Source: a virus
DNA: 64,000 bases
IMG/VR virus record: IMGVR_UViG_3300042938_001476
Span: 1-64,000 of that record
Reading direction: 5' to 3' (one strand)
Part shown: in pieces, positions 61,539-64,000 of the stretch
How the letters are laid out: the number at the start of each line of letters is the position of its first letter
Position numbering within the stretch: position 1 is the stretch's first letter
Notes under the pieces: generated by a model
Seen by the model: the letters and a program-made list of their open reading frames with translations, nothing else
Databases searched by the model: none
Told to the model about the DNA's origin: nothing
Translations under genes and position numbers: made by a program

Positions 61539-61742
61539 TCAGATTCGGGCGATGCCAGCGATAAGACTGACAGAGCGGTAACCGGAAGTAGTTTTGATAC
61601 GGGTTGGGGCGTTAGTCCCAATCATGGTTTCAGTGACGGCCCCATGTAGTGCCGCTTGGCTTTTTGTGCCATTTAAGTGAATCGCTTCAAAGCTTGCGAC
61701 TGGCTGCATGACTCCATGCTTCCCGTAAATATCAAAGATCAT
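61539..61742 (-). CDS. Possible small protein or interrupted gene
   Basis: 67 residues from the ATG at 61742 (MIFDIYGKHGVMQPV). An in-frame extension upstream begins at an ATG near 61854, reads about 28 codons and then meets TGA. The tract may be a gene broken by a single stop, or non-coding. No family recognised. Confidence 0.3.
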   Translation of the reverse strand: MIFDIYGKHGVMQPVASFEAIHLNGTKSQAALHGAVTETMIGTNAPTRIKTTSGYRSVSLIAGIARI

Positions 61743-61848
61743 TACCACTGATTTGCATTGCTGGCTCAATGGTCAAGCCTCTGTAGGATTCCTGCCTCTG
61801 GCAGAGATCAAGGTTGTCGTTCGCCCACTTATGGAAATGTTGTCGTTA

Positions 61849-61871
61849 GTTAACATTTCTGTAATGTTAAC
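61849..61871. promoter_or_regulatory. Inverted repeat GTTAACATT / AATGTTAAC
   Basis: Perfect 9-bp arms separated by TCTGT. The GTTAAC core matches half of the recurrent palindrome. It lies between the helicase and the genes below it. Confidence 0.5.
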
Positions 61872-61968
61872 GATCAGCGACTCCAAGAAAATTGTTTGTT
61901 TGTCATATTTTTATTGGTTGGTGAAAGTTGATGTATTCAGTATAAATACCAATGCGTGAAAGTAAAGT

Positions 61969-63240
61969 TTATTGTTGAACAATAGCTTCTTCCAACCTTG
62001 CCATGTGTTTGATGAACTTAATGGGAATCATTGGCGTTGTCCCGTTTCGGTTGTGCGTTACAGAAAGAATGTATGCGTAGGGGTCATCCGATTCCTCTAC
62101 TGGCATGATCTTTGTCAGGCTATCGCAGTCCATCTCAAATGTCCGGCTCTCGCGGATTGTGTTGTCCTCATTGAGTTGAGCAAGGAGAACTACACATACC
62201 TTCAACTCTTTCGCTATGATCTTCGTCATACGACTAATTTCGGCAACCTGCCTCTCTCTATTTTCCTTTTGATTGCTTGGAGTTATGAGTTGCGCGTAGT
62301 CCAACATAATAATTTCGCACTTGTTCTCGACAACCAACCTTCTTGCCCTGGCTCGAAACTGGTTCACCGTCATTGATGCTTCGTCAACAATATGGATTGG
62401 AGCCTTCATCCCTTGGCCCATAAAGTTAGACACCTTGGCAAAGTCCGCTCTGTTTAGCTTGCCGTCACGAAGATCATTCATTCCAATCTGTGCATGGCAG
62501 GATGTGATCTTGTCTACAAGCTCATCTGCGCCCATCTCAAGCGAGATGATGCCAATCGGGACTCCCTTGTCTATAGCTGGCGTTGTGACCATCTGTAGGG
62601 CTGCTGTGGTCTTTCCTTGCTTGGCTCTGCCAGCGATGATGTGGACTGTCTGTGGTCTAAACCCTCTTGTTGCCATATTCCATCTTGGGAAACATGAATC
62701 GTGTCCTCGATTGATAGCTCCTCCGGTCTTAGCAGCCTCCTCCCAAGCTGTGATCCTGCGGTTGAGTACATCGCTAATGTGAACGGACTCAGACTTAGTA
62801 GTCATCATTCCGGTAATTTCGCGGCTTGCATCTTCCTTGATTTCCTCTGGGTCTTTGGATCGATCAAGTGCATCCGCTGCCATACGCTTTGCGGCAAAGT
62901 GTATCTTGCGGCGAAGGTAGCAATTTGAGATCGTCTTGAAATACTCATCCCAGTTGGCGGATGTGTAGACAACTGTGTATATGTGGGTGATGTAGTGTTC
63001 ACCACCGATTCCCTCAAGGAGGTTGGCTGCTCTCAATTCCGAGGTAATTGTTAACAAGTCTATAGGTTTCTTGTCAAAATACATCTTGAGGAGAGTTGTC
63101 CAAATGTCTTGGTGTGCTGGATATGTAAAGTGTTCCAGTGTAATAATATCAGCAATTTTGCCAATGATGCGTGTGTCTTGTATGCAGGAACAAAGCAATC
63201 CTTGTTCCGCCTCTGTGTCGGATGGTAGTGTGTTTTCCAT
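61969..63240 (-). CDS. dnaB: DnaB-type replicative helicase
   Basis: 423 residues. The N-terminal ~110 residues are the DnaB primase-interacting domain. The RecA core begins near 195, with Walker A AGRAKQGKTT (203-212), an ISLEM segment (~233) and Walker B IIMLDYAQL (311-318). It unwinds DNA ahead of the polymerase; no primase or polymerase was seen, so these are probably from the host. The stop codon lies in a palindromic element. Expected partner: the initiator at 48105. Confidence 0.85.
   Translation of the reverse strand: MENTLPSDTEAEQGLLCSCIQDTRIIGKIADIITLEHFTYPAHQDIWTTLLKMYFDKKPIDLLTITSELRAANLLEGIGGEHYITHIYTVVYTSANWDEYFKTISNCYLRRKIHFAAKRMAADALDRSKDPEEIKEDASREITGMMTTKSESVHISDVLNRRITAWEEAAKTGGAINRGHDSCFPRWNMATRGFRPQTVHIIAGRAKQGKTTAALQMVTTPAIDKGVPIGIISLEMGADELVDKITSCHAQIGMNDLRDGKLNRADFAKVSNFMGQGMKAPIHIVDEASMTVNQFRARARRLVVENKCEIIMLDYAQLITPSNQKENRERQVAEISRMTKIIAKELKVCVVLLAQLNEDNTIRESRTFEMDCDSLTKIMPVEESDDPYAYILSVTHNRNGTTPMIPIKFIKHMARLEEAIVQQ
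61970..61984. promoter_or_regulatory. Palindromic element TATTGTTGAACAATA (perfect arms)
   Basis: Perfect arms with central G. It overlaps the last codons and the stop of the helicase gene (ends IVQQ). Confidence 0.5.
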
Positions 63241-63275
63241 GGTCAGTGGAAATTATAGCGAGCAACCGGAGAATG

Positions 63276-63521
63276 TCAACGCATTCCGAAAAGATTTAAA
63301 AGGTCTTTTAGATTCTTTGAATCGCTATTCGATACTGGTTCTGGTTCAAATGCGTCAGAGTCCGACTCTTGATTGAATCCCTGCTTGTATGCCACATCGT
63401 ATGTCGTTTCAAAGAACTTCTTGAATCCCTTTGCAGACATTACAACTCGGCCATCAATAATTTGGTTAAGCAACGATGGATTTTTTACAAGGTAATATTC
63501 AAACAATTTTTCTTTACTCAT
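63276..63521 (-). CDS. Small hypothetical protein
   Basis: 81 residues, first gene of the minus operon that includes the helicase. Contains VVMSAKGFKKFFETTYDVAYK. Acidic middle. Divergent from the gene at 63552 across a 30-bp AT-rich gap. Confidence 0.55.
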   Translation of the reverse strand: MSKEKLFEYYLVKNPSLLNQIIDGRVVMSAKGFKKFFETTYDVAYKQGFNQESDSDAFEPEPVSNSDSKNLKDLLNLFGMR

Positions 63522-63551
63522 ATTTGTTATTGTATATTAATTTAATAAATT

Positions 63552-63839
63552 ATGCCAGCACTAAACCCATATCCATTTTCTCAAAACGCCCAAACCTCAA
63601 TGAGCCAATCCCAATCTATGATTGAAGAAGCGGCAAGACGCATGGGCATAACACCAGAAGCGTATGAAAATATGATGGCCCCATTATCTCCAGAAGACGC
63701 ATACGAAATGGGTGAACGAGACAGAAAATATCAGCAAGAACAAAAAATATCATCGGAACAACGTCGAAGGGGTCGTGACGGCGCTGGCCCATCCAAGATG
63801 GTAGCAGACTTAAGCTCAAACTATATAAAATATAGATAA
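63552..63839 (+). CDS. Hypothetical small protein
   Basis: 95 residues, rich in Gln, Ser and Arg. Helical RRMGITPEAYENMM. First gene of a new plus-strand block. The function is unknown; composition resembles the small internal proteins near 8.8 kb. Confidence 0.5.
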   Translation: MPALNPYPFSQNAQTSMSQSQSMIEEAARRMGITPEAYENMMAPLSPEDAYEMGERDRKYQQEQKISSEQRRRGRDGAGPSKMVADLSSNYIKYR

Positions 63840-63843
63840 TATT

Positions 63844-64000
63844 ATGAAAAATTCAATTTCAAACTCATATGCAAGAATGATTAATGATGAAGAGCAAAAG
63901 AAAAAAGATCGTGCGAGTGGAAGACTTATGAAAAAATCTGATCTTGAGGGGGTTATTGGGTATGGTGCGGCTGAACCAGGTGAGACATATGTTCCAACAG
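63844..64000 (+). CDS. Partial hypothetical protein at the right edge
   Basis: The first 52 codons are visible (MKNSISNSYARMIN and further); the gene is cut by the window edge. Charged and helical. No family recognised. Confidence 0.5.
   Translation, partial: MKNSISNSYARMINDEEQKKKDRASGRLMKKSDLEGVIGYGAAEPGETYVPT

Noticed and set aside
1-64000. Circular or complete genome
   Set aside because: The window ends do not overlap by inspection, and genes are cut at both edges; completeness cannot be judged.

Overview
The window looks like most of one tailed-phage genome, probably with podovirus-type morphology. It carries a large and a small terminase, a portal, a scaffold, a major capsid protein, a 3,367-residue internal protein and several tail-fibre or receptor-binding genes. 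No tail-sheath, tube or tape-measure set is visible. The host cannot be proven from sequence. Two hints point to a Verrucomicrobia-like or similar Gram-negative, SD-poor host: autotransporter-type beta-strand repeats in a fibre protein, and many start codons that lack a Shine-Dalgarno sequence and instead follow A/C-only leaders. This is inference. No integrase, CI-like repressor, DNA polymerase, tRNA or CRISPR array was seen.

Layout. 1-678: no convincing protein gene except a fragment at the left edge; it holds a minus-strand promoter/terminator pair and a folded, RNA-like tract. 679-24105 (+): a GT9-like glycosyltransferase, Cys-rich small proteins, virion proteins, a collagen-like fibre, a seven-bladed propeller, the giant polyvalent protein, then a sugar/methyl-transfer cassette. 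24095-25891 (-): the large terminase, alone on the opposite strand. 25968-43566 (+): a second GT-A-like protein, portal, scaffold, capsid, modular fibres, lysis genes (holin candidates, GH108 endolysin), small zincin-like proteins and a metallophosphatase. 43646-46202 (-): RusA, HNH, a zinc-ribbon protein and coiled-coil genes. 46308-53932 (+): a cytosine methyltransferase with a second full-length reading frame nested in it, then a replication initiator behind a folded leader, a PD-(D/E)XK exonuclease, an ERF annealing protein, an RHH protein and the small terminase. 53986-63521 (-): many short overlapping accessory genes, a Gp88-like protein, an origin-like non-coding tract and a DnaB-type helicase. 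63552-64000 (+): the start of another virion-type block.

How it works together. The replication module (initiator, DnaB helicase, ERF/exonuclease recombination pair, RusA resolvase) suggests theta or recombination-dependent replication using host polymerase. The methyltransferase, glycosyltransferases and enzymatic domains of the giant protein suggest heavy investment in protecting or modifying DNA, virions or host surfaces. Regulation appears to rest on a recurring palindrome (TATTGTTNAACAATA) near gene starts and switches, and on structured RNAs.

Most unusual points: (1) two long reading frames sharing the methyltransferase DNA and starting 2 nt apart; (2) a roughly 280-nt leader with duplicated, covarying hairpin modules ahead of the initiator gene; (3) two copies of a covarying hairpin element with competing folds in the minus-strand operons; (4) a G-quadruplex/iteron/AT-rich origin-like tract near 58.3-58.9 kb.
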